This document shows, in pieces, positions 15,965 to 25,196 of a stretch of 64,000 nt of DNA. Each line of letters opens with the position of its first letter. Within the stretch, counting starts at the first letter, position 1. Location of the stretch: positions 186,001 to 250,000 of the forward strand of contig NZ_MWPH01000004.1 of NCBI RefSeq assembly GCF_002177135.1, written 5' to 3'. Origin of the DNA: Natronolimnobius baerhuensis (lineage in GTDB: Archaea > Halobacteriota > Halobacteria > Halobacteriales > Natrialbaceae). A program made the position numbers and the translations under genes. The notes beneath the pieces are model-generated. The model was given only the letters and a program-made list of their open reading frames with translations. It was not told the DNA's origin and searched no databases.

Positions 15965-16753
15965 CTACTCGAGTGCCGTTTCAATCCCGTTTCCAGCTTC
16001 GACGCGTTCTTTCAGCCGCTGGACGAACCGCGCGGCGGGTGCACCATCGACAACATCGTGGTCGACGGTCACAGTGAGACAGAGCAGTTCTCTGGGCTCG
16101 ATCTCACCGTCGACAAGGCTTGGCTTGCGCTCGATGCCGCCGACTGTCATCTGCAGTGGATAGGTCGTCGGGCTGATTCCCCAGCCGCCGCCAGTTCCGA
16201 ACATACCGAGCGAGGTCACGGCGACAGTTCCTGCGATGCGTTTCCAGTGGCGAGGTGACACTCGCGGCAGTCGCCAAAACAGCCGTCGAATCGGTCCAGG
16301 GAGTCTGAGTCCCAATGAGGCAAGGCGCGACTGGCGACCCTCGGTTGGATCCGTCTGTGCCGTTCGAATCTCGTCGTGGATCGACCGGAGTGAGCGCCGA
16401 TTTGCAGTTCGAATAACGTGTGGAACACCAACAGGACCGTTGCTCCCCTGGGTTTCGATAATCACCATCACGTCAACGGTATCAAACCGGACGATCCGAC
16501 CGCACCAGTCACGAAACGATTGCATCTCCGGGTGGTCCTCGAGTACGTTCGCGAGACAATACACGAGAAATGCAGTGAACGAGAGGCTGCCACCAGTCTC
16601 CAACTCTCGCTCCCGTATTTGACGTCGAGGGACAGTGACATCGAACTCGACGAGGCCGTGAACGACGCTTCGTCGCCCAGCAACCCGCATGTAGTCGACA
16701 GTTCCACGACGCTGCATCGGAAACGGTTCGACCGTCTCTCCCTCATCAGTCAT
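15965..16753 (-). CDS. Stand-alone 2-oxoacid dehydrogenase E2-like acyltransferase
   Basis: This 262-residue protein corresponds to the catalytic domain of dihydrolipoamide acyltransferases without a lipoyl or peripheral-subunit-binding domain. Evidence is LSFTAFLVYCLANVLEDHPEM, MVIIETQGSNGPVGVPHVIR, the GIERKPSLVDGEIEPRELL strand, and the catalytic DHDVVDGAPAARF near the C-terminus (the DHxxxDG motif with the active-site His). Loss of the lipoyl domain means that it cannot work as a normal E2 core. Such proteins may be acetyltransferases for other acceptors. The start at ATG 16753 matches the family N-terminus. Confidence 0.75.
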   Translation of the reverse strand: MTDEGETVEPFPMQRRGTVDYMRVAGRRSVVHGLVEFDVTVPRRQIRERELETGGSLSFTAFLVYCLANVLEDHPEMQSFRDWCGRIVRFDTVDVMVIIETQGSNGPVGVPHVIRTANRRSLRSIHDEIRTAQTDPTEGRQSRLASLGLRLPGPIRRLFWRLPRVSPRHWKRIAGTVAVTSLGMFGTGGGWGISPTTYPLQMTVGGIERKPSLVDGEIEPRELLCLTVTVDHDVVDGAPAARFVQRLKERVEAGNGIETALE

Positions 16754-16838
16754 AGGTTGTGGAGGACAACGACAGGCATACGCGTTTGCCTGCGGTCGCG
16801 CGTTCGACACCGGTTGGCCCCACACTCTTGTGTCGCCG

Positions 16839-17219
16839 TCAGTAGGAAATCGTCTCGAGGTTCTCGACGGCTTCAAAGTCGCCGTCGCGGGTCACAATTG
16901 ATGCGTCGTGGTATCGACAGATACCAGCGATCATGATATCTGCGAGATTGATCTGTGTCCCTGCCTCAAGCAGTTCTGCATGGATCTGTGCTGCCTCACG
17001 TGTTGCAGGTGCATCGAACGGCAACGGTTCAGCCCATTCTAGTCCCGCGATAACGGTCTCGAGTGATCGATTGTCAGCCCATGCCGCATCACGATATAAT
17101 TCGAACAACACTATCGTTGGCACATAATAGACAGGCTCGTCTTGCGCGTCCAAAAATACTTTTGCAGCGTCGTTCCCTCGAAGATAATCAATCAGAAACG
17201 AAGAGTCGAGGACGATCAT
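16839..17219 (-). CDS. vapC: VapC-type PIN-domain ribonuclease toxin
   Basis: This 126-residue PIN domain has the metal-binding acidic residues D5 (MIVLDSSFLIDYL), E40 (IVLFELYRDA), D94 (INLADIMIAG) and D112/D114 (IVTRDGDF). VapC toxins cut RNA, often initiator tRNA, when freed from the antitoxin. The ATG overlaps the stop of the upstream antitoxin gene by 4 bases, the usual coupled arrangement. Autoregulation by the VapBC complex is expected. All catalytic acids are present, so it is probably active. Confidence 0.9.
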   Translation of the reverse strand: MIVLDSSFLIDYLRGNDAAKVFLDAQDEPVYYVPTIVLFELYRDAAWADNRSLETVIAGLEWAEPLPFDAPATREAAQIHAELLEAGTQINLADIMIAGICRYHDASIVTRDGDFEAVENLETISY

Positions 17220-17464
17220 TTGTCACCATCACGTTGCTCACGTTGCTGACGCCGGTCGTCAAACGCGTCATCAAGTTCCTCTCGCGTGCGACCTGCTGCC
17301 GAAGCAAACCCATCGTCGTCAGCGAGGACACCAAATCCGTTCATGATATCAGTATCGGATTCCGTCAATCGGATAACCGTGTCTGTAAAGCTCTCGTCGC
17401 TCCGTTTGTGAGCTTTGAGCCGTTCGTAGGCCTCCTCCGTGATCGTCACTGTTTTCGTTGCCAT
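17216..17464 (-). CDS. vapB: VapB-type antitoxin (DUF217 family)
   Basis: This 82-residue partner of VapC starts at ATG 17464 with MATKTVTITEEAYERLKAHK, the ribbon-helix-helix-like opening of archaeal VapB/DUF217 antitoxins. A segment SFTDTVIRLTESDTDIMNGFG follows, and the charged C-terminus (TREELDDAFDDRRQQREQRD) would wrap the toxin. It lies first in a two-gene operon with a 4-base overlap. GTACGTGTACACGTAC just upstream (17471-17486) is an imperfect palindrome suited to VapBC autoregulation. Confidence 0.88.
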   Translation of the reverse strand: MATKTVTITEEAYERLKAHKRSDESFTDTVIRLTESDTDIMNGFGVLADDDGFASAAGRTREELDDAFDDRRQQREQRDGDK

Positions 17465-17469
17465 GTGAA

Positions 17470-17487
17470 CGTACGTGTACACGTACG
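17470..17487. promoter_or_regulatory. Palindrome upstream of vapBC, candidate operator
   Basis: CGTACGTGTACACGTACG-like sequence (near-perfect inverted repeat centred on GTAC) sits 6-23 bases before the vapB ATG, where VapBC complexes usually bind their own promoter. Confidence 0.5.
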
Positions 17488-17545
17488 TCTTTTCTGTGAA
17501 TAAATCTATTGGTGAGGGAGCGACTCTCGGATACTCACTTTCCGC

Positions 17546-18385
17546 TTACTCGAGCGCGTCAGCAGGATCGACGACTTCTCCGGTCGCCGGATAGACGCCG
17601 ACTTGGTCACAGAGATCGCCCATCGGGCAGGCATCGGGGTCCTCGAGGCAGGCCGGTTGCCGCGCCGTGCAAAACTCTCGGCCGAACTGGATCGACGCTG
17701 TATGCCCGAAGCCACATTTCTCGGTGGGGACGTCGCGCTCGAGGACGGCGCGAACGTCCTCGTGGTCGGCGTCGGGTGGGGCAATTCCGAGGCGGCGATA
17801 GATGCGGTGGACATGTGTATCGACGGGAAAAACACCGCCACGGCCGCCGGCAAAGAGGAGGACACAGTCTGCAGTTTTGGGGCCGACGCCCCGGACTGAG
17901 AGCAGCGTGTCACGGACCGCGGACGGCTCCTCATCTGTGACGAACTCGTCGAACGCTACCCCAGAGCCGAACTCCTCGAGGACCCACTCAGCGACGTCAA
18001 TAAGGGTCTCGGACTTTTGATTGTAGAGTCCGGCCGGTTGGATCGTTTCGGCGAGTGTCGACTGCTCGGCCTGGGCAAGCGCATTGGCGAGATCTGGGCT
18101 GGACTCCGAACTGGCGCTCGAGTCGTCTGCACTGCCATACCGCTCGAGCAGTGCGTCATAGGCGGGCTGGCTCGCTTTGTCGCTCGTGTTCTGACTCAAA
18201 ATTGTGCGAACGAGACAGGGAAAGGCGTTCTGTCCGCCGTAGGTTTTTTGCCAGTAGCGTTCGCCGAGACGGTCGATAACGCGTTCAGCGCGGGTCTCTG
18301 CCGTTGCCGGATCGAACTCGGCGGCGACGCCACCGCCAGCGTCACCGCCGCTGATGTTGACCGACGGCTCGCGGTCGTCGTCCAT
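17546..18385 (-). CDS. nth: Endonuclease III (DNA glycosylase/AP lyase)
   Basis: This 279-residue helix-hairpin-helix glycosylase shows a conserved N-terminal FPCLVRTILSQNTSDK, the HhH motif LLSVRGVGPKTADCVLLFA with catalytic K170, and VDTHVHRIYRRLG with catalytic D189. It then has a C-terminal four-cysteine cluster (C239, C246, C253, C259) for a 4Fe-4S cluster. It removes oxidised pyrimidines in base excision repair. The spacing of the cysteines is C-x6-C-x6-C-x5-C instead of the common C-x6-C-x2-C-x5-C. There is also an inserted Ser/Ala-rich acidic loop around residues 86-108, typical of halophile proteins. Start chosen at ATG 18385, since the upstream extension runs through the opposite small gene. 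Confidence 0.87.
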   Translation of the reverse strand: MDDDREPSVNISGGDAGGGVAAEFDPATAETRAERVIDRLGERYWQKTYGGQNAFPCLVRTILSQNTSDKASQPAYDALLERYGSADDSSASSESSPDLANALAQAEQSTLAETIQPAGLYNQKSETLIDVAEWVLEEFGSGVAFDEFVTDEEPSAVRDTLLSVRGVGPKTADCVLLFAGGRGGVFPVDTHVHRIYRRLGIAPPDADHEDVRAVLERDVPTEKCGFGHTASIQFGREFCTARQPACLEDPDACPMGDLCDQVGVYPATGEVVDPADALE

Positions 18386-18446
18386 AGCGAACGTACTCAC
18401 TCGCCGGGTATTGGTATTGCCCCAAATGAGTGCCAAAGTCAGCGGG

Positions 18447-18632
18447 CTATCGTCGTCGCCGCATCGGGTCTTTGAGTTTACAGGCGAACTTCTCATCACA
18501 CTTCGAACAGACCGCAGACCGGTCGAAATCATCCCGGAGCGTCCCTGGTTTCGTCCGCGTCTGCAGCACTTTTCGCTTGATATCAACCGGGATCTTCTCC
18601 GAACAGTGCGGACAGATCACACGTTGTGTCAT
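18447..18632 (-). CDS. Small zinc-ribbon protein
   Basis: This 61-residue protein has CPHC near the N-terminus (VICPHCSEKIP) and CSKC about 32 residues later (AVCSKCDEKFAC), a typical two-knuckle zinc ribbon. The C-terminus ends in a run of basic residues (DPMRRRR). It lies upstream of the endonuclease III gene on the same strand. The function is unknown; nucleic-acid or protein binding is likely. Confidence 0.65.
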   Translation of the reverse strand: MTQRVICPHCSEKIPVDIKRKVLQTRTKPGTLRDDFDRSAVCSKCDEKFACKLKDPMRRRR

Positions 18633-18757
18633 ACTGACTGGTTGCGACAGTGGGTGATTTATCCTTTCGGCCGAAATAACAATTACAGAACATCTTCTGA
18701 ACTACTCCTGTGCGAGCAGTCACGAACTATTTCTGGGGCGCTCTCATCGGAGTACGC

Positions 18758-19345
18758 ATGGGAGATGTCCACGTCGTTGCCCTCTGTGGCAGCTTACGCG
18801 ATACGAGTACGACTCGACTGGCACTCGAGCACGTCCTCGAGGCGGCTCGAGAGCGTGGTGCGAGTACCGAACTGGTCGATTTGCGCGAGTACGAGTTGCC
18901 CATTTTCGATCCGGACCGTGACCGCGAAGATGCTGGCGATGCGGACCAACTCGCGGCAAAATTGCAAGCGGCCGATGCAATCGTGCTCGGGTCGCCGATG
19001 TACCACGGGTCGTACGCCTCACCGTTGAAGACTGCACTTGACTACTGCGGCTTCGACGAATTTGAGGACACGACCGTGGGACTGCTCGCCGTCTCCGGTG
19101 GGGCGTTTCCGGTGACCGCACTCGAGCATCTCCGTTCTGTCTGTCGGTCGCTGAAAGCGTGGGTACTCCCACATCAGGCAGCGGTCCCGAACACCAACTC
19201 GGCGTTCGAGGATGGCGAGTTCGTCGACGAGAAACTTGCAGATCGCGTCGCAACGCTCGGCCAGCGAGCAGTCCAGTACGCCGTTATCGAACCCGATCCT
19301 GGCACGCTCGAGAGTGATCAGAACGTGGGTGCGAAAGGGCAGTAA
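18758..19345 (+). CDS. NADPH-dependent FMN reductase family flavoprotein
   Basis: This 195-residue flavodoxin-like enzyme has the phosphate-binding loop ALCGSLRDTSTTRLAL (about residues 7-22), LVDLREYELPIFDPD, and the flavin-contacting motif IVLGSPMYHGSYASPLKTALDYCG (about 75-98), followed by VSGGAFPVTALEHLRSV. It probably reduces FMN, quinones or azo compounds with NAD(P)H. The start is ATG 18758; the upstream extension has a hydrophobic run not seen in the family. Confidence 0.85.
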   Translation: MGDVHVVALCGSLRDTSTTRLALEHVLEAARERGASTELVDLREYELPIFDPDRDREDAGDADQLAAKLQAADAIVLGSPMYHGSYASPLKTALDYCGFDEFEDTTVGLLAVSGGAFPVTALEHLRSVCRSLKAWVLPHQAAVPNTNSAFEDGEFVDEKLADRVATLGQRAVQYAVIEPDPGTLESDQNVGAKGQ

Positions 19346-19350
19346 GTGGC

Positions 19351-19995
19351 TCAGTTCGCAAGCAGTCGCTGGAATCGGTGCTGATGGGCGATGAACGCGA
19401 ACAGTCCGAAGACGACGCCACCGAGTTGGACCGCTTCGATCCGAATCACGACCGTCGTCACCTCGAGTGCAATCGGGGGCGAGGTGAGCGTCACGTCGAT
19501 AAACCAGGCTGACGCCAACAGGGTTGAAGCCCCAATTGCAAGCAACACGGCGGGAACGACCGGGACGAACGACGTGTCTCGGATCGAGTGATGGCCGAAG
19601 ACGCGCCGTTCGAAATCGAACTGTGCCGTAAGAACGAGTGCGAGCGCGAGCGTGGCGAGTGCGACGCCAGCGCCACCACCGATCTGTTCTGCGAGTAACA
19701 GCCAGACGACCCACCCGCCGGTCAGGATTGTCGCTGCGCCGAGACGTCGCGGTTCGAGCAGGTCGCCTAACTCGTCGACTGTGGCACCGAACACACCGGC
19801 TCTGAGCAATGCCCCACAGAACAGAATCCCGAGTCCGGCGAGTGCCGTCGAGGGTGTCCGTGACCCAATCACGAGCCCGAACCAGAGCGCAACGGCAAGC
19901 GTCTCGAGCGCCGCAGCCGAGAGTGCAGCGGTCAGACCCACGACTCGCTGTCGCGTCGTCTGACCGAGGACGCCAGGCTGGCGAATGACGCTCAT
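19351..19995 (-). CDS. Haloarchaeal multi-pass membrane protein
   Basis: This 214-residue protein is almost entirely hydrophobic and has about six or seven membrane helices (first at about 18-40, last at about 190-208). Basic and histidine-rich ends (IRQPGVLGQTTRQR; HQHRFQRLLAN) favour a cytoplasmic C-terminus. No transport or catalytic motif is seen. It is convergent with the FMN reductase gene. Confidence 0.6.
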   Translation of the reverse strand: MSVIRQPGVLGQTTRQRVVGLTAALSAAALETLAVALWFGLVIGSRTPSTALAGLGILFCGALLRAGVFGATVDELGDLLEPRRLGAATILTGGWVVWLLLAEQIGGGAGVALATLALALVLTAQFDFERRVFGHHSIRDTSFVPVVPAVLLAIGASTLLASAWFIDVTLTSPPIALEVTTVVIRIEAVQLGGVVFGLFAFIAHQHRFQRLLAN

Positions 19996-20410
19996 ACATC
20001 GCCGTTCACAGTAGACCACTTTCGTTATGCGAGACATTACCACCGATTGCGGCCACTGCTCGAGACTTTATAGGACGGTAACACGATATTTAGACAGACA
20101 GTGTCGCCGAGGAACTGGTACGAGAGAGTGACGAATCGCTAGTAATGAGTGTTCACCAGCGTATTATGACTCGTCGCTGAGTAATTGAGACACGCGGTCA
20201 CCCGTGACAGGGCCACCCATGGTGCTCACAGTCGGCTGTACTGGATCGAAACAGCCACAACTCGAAGAAAGCGCCGCCATGCGTGACCATGTCAAGAACA
20301 GATTACCAGAAACGGGCGCGCGAGTAAGCATAGATTACGTTTCGAGTACGAGCGCGAATCGATTGAAACGGTGGATACAATTATGTACGGCCATGGTGAC
20401 GGATGCGATT

Positions 20411-21019
20411 ATGCCCGAGACGGAACAACAAGACAAAACCCTGTCGGAGATTGTGGTCAAAGAAGCAGTTGGGAAAGGACTTGACAGCCCGATGCGAGAG
20501 TCGATTCTCGAGGCTGTCGAAGAGTCGGATTCGTCCGCACAGCAGCGTCGCCTTCCGCTCGTCGGTGCGGTTTTCGGCCTCGGCGCAGCGCTTGGATTCC
20601 TCGTTGGCCAGCAATCCAGCGACCTCGAGGGGTCGCCACTCGACAGTCTCAACAGTCTCGACGAACCCGAAATTATCGACGACGTCACCGAACAGGTCGA
20701 GGAAGCGACCGGGTCAGAGTCCGAGGTGCTCGAGGAGACCGAGACAGAGTCTGAAACGGAGCCAGCGGTTGATATGGACACCGAAAGCGACGGCTCGAGC
20801 CGGCTGCCAAAGCTACTGCTCGCAGTCGGACTCGTCGCTGGGGCCGTGGCACTTCGTCGTCGAATGGGCACCGAGACTGAGGAGGAGTGGGAACCAATCG
20901 AGGAGTTCGAGCCGGCGACGACTGCTGAGATGGACGACGAGGAAAGCGAGGACGACGACGAGATGGACGCTGAGGCCGACGCCGACGAAGCGGAGGCTGG
21001 CGCGGACGACGACGAATAA
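20411..21019 (+). CDS. Haloarchaeal two-helix membrane protein
   Basis: This protein of about 202 residues starts at ATG 20411. A TATA-like ATACAATTATG (about 20372-20382) lies about 30 bases upstream, which fits a leaderless start better than the longer frame from 20204. It contains a helix with a GxxxGxxxG pattern (LVGAVFGLGAALGFLVG, about residues 48-65), an acidic linker, a second helix (LPKLLLAVGLVAGAVALRRR), and a long Asp/Glu tail. The function is unknown. The 19996-20410 stretch before it holds no other gene that I can support. Confidence 0.55.
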   Translation: MPETEQQDKTLSEIVVKEAVGKGLDSPMRESILEAVEESDSSAQQRRLPLVGAVFGLGAALGFLVGQQSSDLEGSPLDSLNSLDEPEIIDDVTEQVEEATGSESEVLEETETESETEPAVDMDTESDGSSRLPKLLLAVGLVAGAVALRRRMGTETEEEWEPIEEFEPATTAEMDDEESEDDDEMDAEADADEAEAGADDDE

Positions 21020-21108
21020 TCGACGGTTCTCTTTTCGGGGCGACCGGCCGCCGGCAGCCGAATACGGTGACGAAGGAGCTAAGGTGGCGACGCCGACAGT
21101 GTGAGCCA

Positions 21109-22191
21109 ATGGAGACGACCCACCGCGTCGTCGTCGATGATGCTCGGTCGCTGTCGGCACTCGAGGACGATTCCGTCGACCTCGTCGTCACCTCGCCGCC
21201 GTATCCCATGATCGAGATGTGGGATGACCTCTTTACGACGCTCGAGCCTGCCATCGGTGACGCACTCGAGGCCGGCGACGGACAGGCGGCGTTCGACGCG
21301 ATGCACGCCGAACTCGAGGCCGTCTGGGACGAACTCGAGCGCGTGGTCGTCGACGGCGGCATCGTCTGTCTCAACGTTGGCGATGCGACGCGCTCGCTCG
21401 ATGATAGTTTTCGCGTCTATCCGAATCACGCCCGGGTTCTCGAGGCGTTCGAAGCGCGAGGGTTCGATCCGCTGCCGGACGTGCTCTGGCGCAAGCCGAC
21501 GAACAGCGCGGCCAAGTTCATGGGCAGCGGGATGATTCCGCCGAACGCCTACGTCACACTCGAGCACGAGTACATCCTGATCTTCCGAAACGGTGGCGAC
21601 AGCCGTCAGTTCGAGCCCGGTGCTGATCGACGCTACGAAGCGGCCTACTTCTGGGAGGAGCGCAATCGCTGGTTCTCCGACGTCTGGACCGACGTTCAGG
21701 GCGAACTGCAGGACCTCGATCTCGACCTCGAGGATGCAGCCGACCTGCGCGAGCGATCCGCAGCCTACCCCCTCGAAATTCCCTACCGGCTGTGCTGTAT
21801 GTACTCGGCCTATGGTGACACCGTCCTCGATCCCTTCTGGGGGACCGGGACGACGACACTCGCCGCGATGTGTACCGGGCGAAACTCGGTCGGCTACGAA
21901 CTCGAATCGGCGTTTCTTGAGGCCTTCGACGAGAGCGTGGCAGACATACCGGCACTATCGCAGTCGGTCGGCCAAGCGCGACTGGCGCGCCACAAGGAGT
22001 TCGTCAGCCAGCGCCGCGACGAGGGCTCCGACCTCGAGTACGATGCCGAACACTATGAGACAGCCGTCGTGACAAAGATGGAACGCCAGATTCAGTTCCG
22101 CGAGGTGACGGCTGTCGACCCGCTCGAGGGCGGCGCACACCACGGCGAGCAAGCGTATCGCGCGACACACGAGCCACTGTCGCTCGAGTGA
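21109..22191 (+). CDS. Orphan beta-class DNA methyltransferase (N4-cytosine type)
   Basis: This 360-residue methyltransferase has the catalytic motif IV first (LVVTSPPYPMIEMW, S29-P-P-Y32) and the SAM-binding motif I late (DPFWGTGTTTLAAM, from about D241). This order defines the beta class; the SPPY tetrapeptide favours N4-cytosine methylation. No restriction endonuclease gene is next to it, so it is an orphan. Haloarchaea commonly carry an orphan N4-cytosine methylase for CTAG (zim in Haloferax). This gene is a candidate for that role, but specificity cannot be read from sequence. The ATG at 21109 fits the family start. Confidence 0.82.
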   Translation: METTHRVVVDDARSLSALEDDSVDLVVTSPPYPMIEMWDDLFTTLEPAIGDALEAGDGQAAFDAMHAELEAVWDELERVVVDGGIVCLNVGDATRSLDDSFRVYPNHARVLEAFEARGFDPLPDVLWRKPTNSAAKFMGSGMIPPNAYVTLEHEYILIFRNGGDSRQFEPGADRRYEAAYFWEERNRWFSDVWTDVQGELQDLDLDLEDAADLRERSAAYPLEIPYRLCCMYSAYGDTVLDPFWGTGTTTLAAMCTGRNSVGYELESAFLEAFDESVADIPALSQSVGQARLARHKEFVSQRRDEGSDLEYDAEHYETAVVTKMERQIQFREVTAVDPLEGGAHHGEQAYRATHEPLSLE

Positions 22192-22294
22192 ACGACTGGT
22201 CATTTGAGGTCACGCGAAAGTCCGTCCGAAACTCACAGCACTCCCCCGTCGCTATCGACGCGACACTTTTATTCATCCCGCCCGCAGGAGAGAT

Positions 22295-24583
22295 ATGGAT
22301 CACAGTCTCGTCTCAGCCGACTCGAGTCCACTGCGTGTCGTCGTGGTCGGCCCGGAACCGTGGCGACAGACTGTGACGGCAGGTCTCAAGGCAGAGACAG
22401 ATGCCAACGCCGGTTCCGAGACAGCCACCGTCGACTCCGAGACAGCCACCCCCCTCACGATCTCGGCCGCCGTCGACTCGATACCAGCACTCGAGCCAGA
22501 GACACTCGCCTCGAGCGACTGTCTGCTGACCTGTGATCGTGACGCCATCGCCTCCATCCGAGACAACGACACCGACGCCACAGTGGCGTTGCCGAGCATC
22601 TACGTGCTCGAGCCAGATGAGTCTAAAGCTGCGTCGCTCGAGGTGATTCTCGAGGTTGCCACCGACGTCATCACACAGGCGACCGCCGAAACACCGGCCG
22701 TGCTCGCCCATCGGCTGGGCCGTGCCCTCGAGAATGTGACCACGACGAGCGAGATAGACGCGAGTGACACCGCTCGAGCGCACCCAGAGACAGTCCCCAG
22801 CGCCGCAGAGGTCGGCCACAATCTCCTGACTGAGATGACTCAAGCCGAGCAGTTCCGTCTGATTCGTGATGCGACAAGCCGCCTTCTCACCGCCGACTCG
22901 AGCGACGACGTACTCGAGTCGGTCGTTGCACTCGCCGCCGACGTACTCGACCTCGAGGCGGCCGTCTACCGATTTGACGAACAGACAAACGAGCTGTACG
23001 CAGAGACAGCATCTAGTGGATTCGACTCACTTGTCGACCATCCCGACCGAATCCAGCCCGGTGACGACATCGTCTGGGAGGCGTTCATCGACGGCCAGAT
23101 TCAGACGGCACCTCGAGACGCAGCGAGAAGCGATGAGGATGCCGACAGTAGCCAATCCCACCGCGACCGCTGGAGTCGTGCCCAGAGCGGACTCTACGTG
23201 CCACTCGGATCGCACGGCGTCCTCGCCTGTCTCTCGGCTGACCCGGACCGCTATGACGACGCAACCGTCGAACTCGTGTCGCTGTTTACGATGATCACCG
23301 AGACGGTCCTGAATCGACGCAGCCGAACACACCGTCTTCGCGAACGCGAGCACGAACTCACCGCACAGACCGAACGCCTCGAGCGACGTCATGCAGTCAC
23401 ACAACTCCAAGCCGATCTCGAGACCCACCTCTTGCGTGCCGATTCGCGCGTCGAGGCCGAACAGGCGATCTGTGACCGACTCAGAGAGATCGAGGGGTGC
23501 TCGATGGTCTGGATCGGCGAGCCAAATCCCGGCGGCACACAGCTCCAGTCTCGAGCAATCGCCGGGCGCGAACGGGCGTATCTCGAGTCGGTTGCGATTC
23601 CACCAACTGATGACTCCGCTGCCGAACCGGCCGGTCGCGCCGCCCGTACTGAGTCGTCGGTGTCCGTCGAAAACGTGGCTGCAGACGTCCACAACGGCGA
23701 GTGGCGGCGTGCAGCACTCTCGAGTAACTACCAGTCCGTTGTTGCCATCCCGCTCATCTCTGATGGCTCTCTCTACGGTGTGGTGACTCTCTACGGGAAC
23801 CAGCCCGCCGCATTCGACGATACGCTTCGAGCAATGCTCGACGAGATCAGCGCGACACTTGCGTCTACACTTGACTCGATCACCCGCTCGAGCGCCGACG
23901 AAGAGACAGCCATCACTGAGGTTGAACTTGAACTGCAGTCAGGTTCTGTCCTCACGGCAATCGCGTCCCAACTGGCAGCGTCAGTCGAGTTAGCGGGAGC
24001 AACAGCCGATCAGGCTACCTCTCCAATTGCCTTTCTCGCCCTCGAGTGTGCACTCGAGGAGGGAACTGTTGATCGCATTCGAAGCGTCAGCGGCGTCGCA
24101 AACGCAGCAGTGATCTCTGACGTGTCACAGCGTCCGATTGTGCAGGTCACGCTCGCTGAGCCATATTTCGGCTCCATCATCGACAGCTACGGCGGCTCGG
24201 TCCGGACACTGGTTGCCACCCCAGAGACGACAACAGCGACGATTACCATCCCCGCACGCGTCGAACTCCGTGCGCTGCTCACCGAACTCGAGCAACGCGG
24301 CTTCCCAACGACGATGCTCGCCCGACGCGACCGCTCGAGTGACGAACTCACCACACCACCCAGCCCCGGGTACAACACGCTGCTCGAGGCGTTGACCGAC
24401 CGACAGCGCGAAGTCGTCCAGACGGCCTATCACGGCGGCTTTTTCGACTGGCCGCGAGAGATGACCGGCGAAGCAATCGCTGACTCACTCGAGATTTCCT
24501 CACCAGCGTTTCACAAGCACGTTCGATCCGCCGAACGGAAGCTCTTCAGCCGCGTATTCGATGATCGAACGGTCGATGGTTAA
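22295..24583 (+). CDS. Bat-like GAF sensor regulator with HTH_10
   Basis: This 762-residue protein is built like haloarchaeal bacterio-opsin-activator homologues. It has an N-terminal degenerate receiver-like domain (LRVVVVGPEPWRQTV, without the phosphoacceptor pattern) and a first GAF domain at about 185-350 (LLTADSSDDVLESVVALAADVL, QSGLYVPLGSHGVLAC). A second GAF domain lies at about 360-530 (CDRLREIEGCSMVWIGEP, VVAIPLISDGSLYGVVTLYG). A Bat-type beta domain follows at about 540-690, then the HTH_10 DNA-binding domain (LTDRQREVVQTAYHGGFFDWPREMTGEAIADSLEIS). It probably senses redox, light or a small ligand and controls transcription. The target is unknown; no opsin gene lies in the window. 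Confidence 0.82.
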   Translation: MDHSLVSADSSPLRVVVVGPEPWRQTVTAGLKAETDANAGSETATVDSETATPLTISAAVDSIPALEPETLASSDCLLTCDRDAIASIRDNDTDATVALPSIYVLEPDESKAASLEVILEVATDVITQATAETPAVLAHRLGRALENVTTTSEIDASDTARAHPETVPSAAEVGHNLLTEMTQAEQFRLIRDATSRLLTADSSDDVLESVVALAADVLDLEAAVYRFDEQTNELYAETASSGFDSLVDHPDRIQPGDDIVWEAFIDGQIQTAPRDAARSDEDADSSQSHRDRWSRAQSGLYVPLGSHGVLACLSADPDRYDDATVELVSLFTMITETVLNRRSRTHRLREREHELTAQTERLERRHAVTQLQADLETHLLRADSRVEAEQAICDRLREIEGCSMVWIGEPNPGGTQLQSRAIAGRERAYLESVAIPPTDDSAAEPAGRAARTESSVSVENVAADVHNGEWRRAALSSNYQSVVAIPLISDGSLYGVVTLYGNQPAAFDDTLRAMLDEISATLASTLDSITRSSADEETAITEVELELQSGSVLTAIASQLAASVELAGATADQATSPIAFLALECALEEGTVDRIRSVSGVANAAVISDVSQRPIVQVTLAEPYFGSIIDSYGGSVRTLVATPETTTATITIPARVELRALLTELEQRGFPTTMLARRDRSSDELTTPPSPGYNTLLEALTDRQREVVQTAYHGGFFDWPREMTGEAIADSLEISSPAFHKHVRSAERKLFSRVFDDRTVDG

Positions 24584-24689
24584 CTACGTAACCGTCCGGA
24601 CCGACACCACGTTATACAGTTAACGGTCACACTCTTTAGTCGGACTGTCAAATGAATAGCTGTCCCACACGGGATTGGGGATATTTGTT

Positions 24690-24989
24690 ATGACTGAGAT
24701 GACTTCACGTTCCGTCTCATCGGCGCAGAGGGAACCGTATACAGCACAGTACGACCGACTCGATGACACACCACTGTCCGTCGCCGTTGCACAGGCAGTT
24801 GCAATGTTCCGAACTGTCGATGTCATGTCGCTCGACCCACTCCATCACGCGATCAACGCTGATGCACTCGAGCGACTGTTCGAGCCACGCGCAGACAGCC
24901 CGCGGACTGGGGGCACAGTCAGTTTCGAGTATAACGACTGTCTTGTCACCGTTACAGCTGACGGCGAAATTCGGGTCCAAGACGCCTGA
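24690..24989 (+). CDS. HalOD1 output-domain protein
   Basis: This 99-residue protein has the HalOD1 pattern. An N-terminal helix (SVAVAQAVAMFRTVDVMSLDP) is followed by PLHHAINADALERLFEP and VSFEYNDCLVTVTADGEIRV. It sits just downstream of the Bat-like regulator and may be linked to it functionally. The start is ATG 24690, with a second in-frame ATG three codons later. Confidence 0.68.
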   Translation: MTEMTSRSVSSAQREPYTAQYDRLDDTPLSVAVAQAVAMFRTVDVMSLDPLHHAINADALERLFEPRADSPRTGGTVSFEYNDCLVTVTADGEIRVQDA

Positions 24990-25196
24990 GACGGACGCTT
25001 GTACGTCGGTGCCAGTGCAACCGCAACCGTCTTGGGGGTGTGCCGGTACCGCGGTACAACAGACCGTCTGAACCACTCTATTTGAACGGGTAATCGAGTC
25101 TCCGGACAGACATGTCTCTCGTTCTCGAGCGGGCCGACTCAACACCTCCAGAACAGTCAGAGCCGAGTGTGAACTGGCGAGACACCAATATACAGG

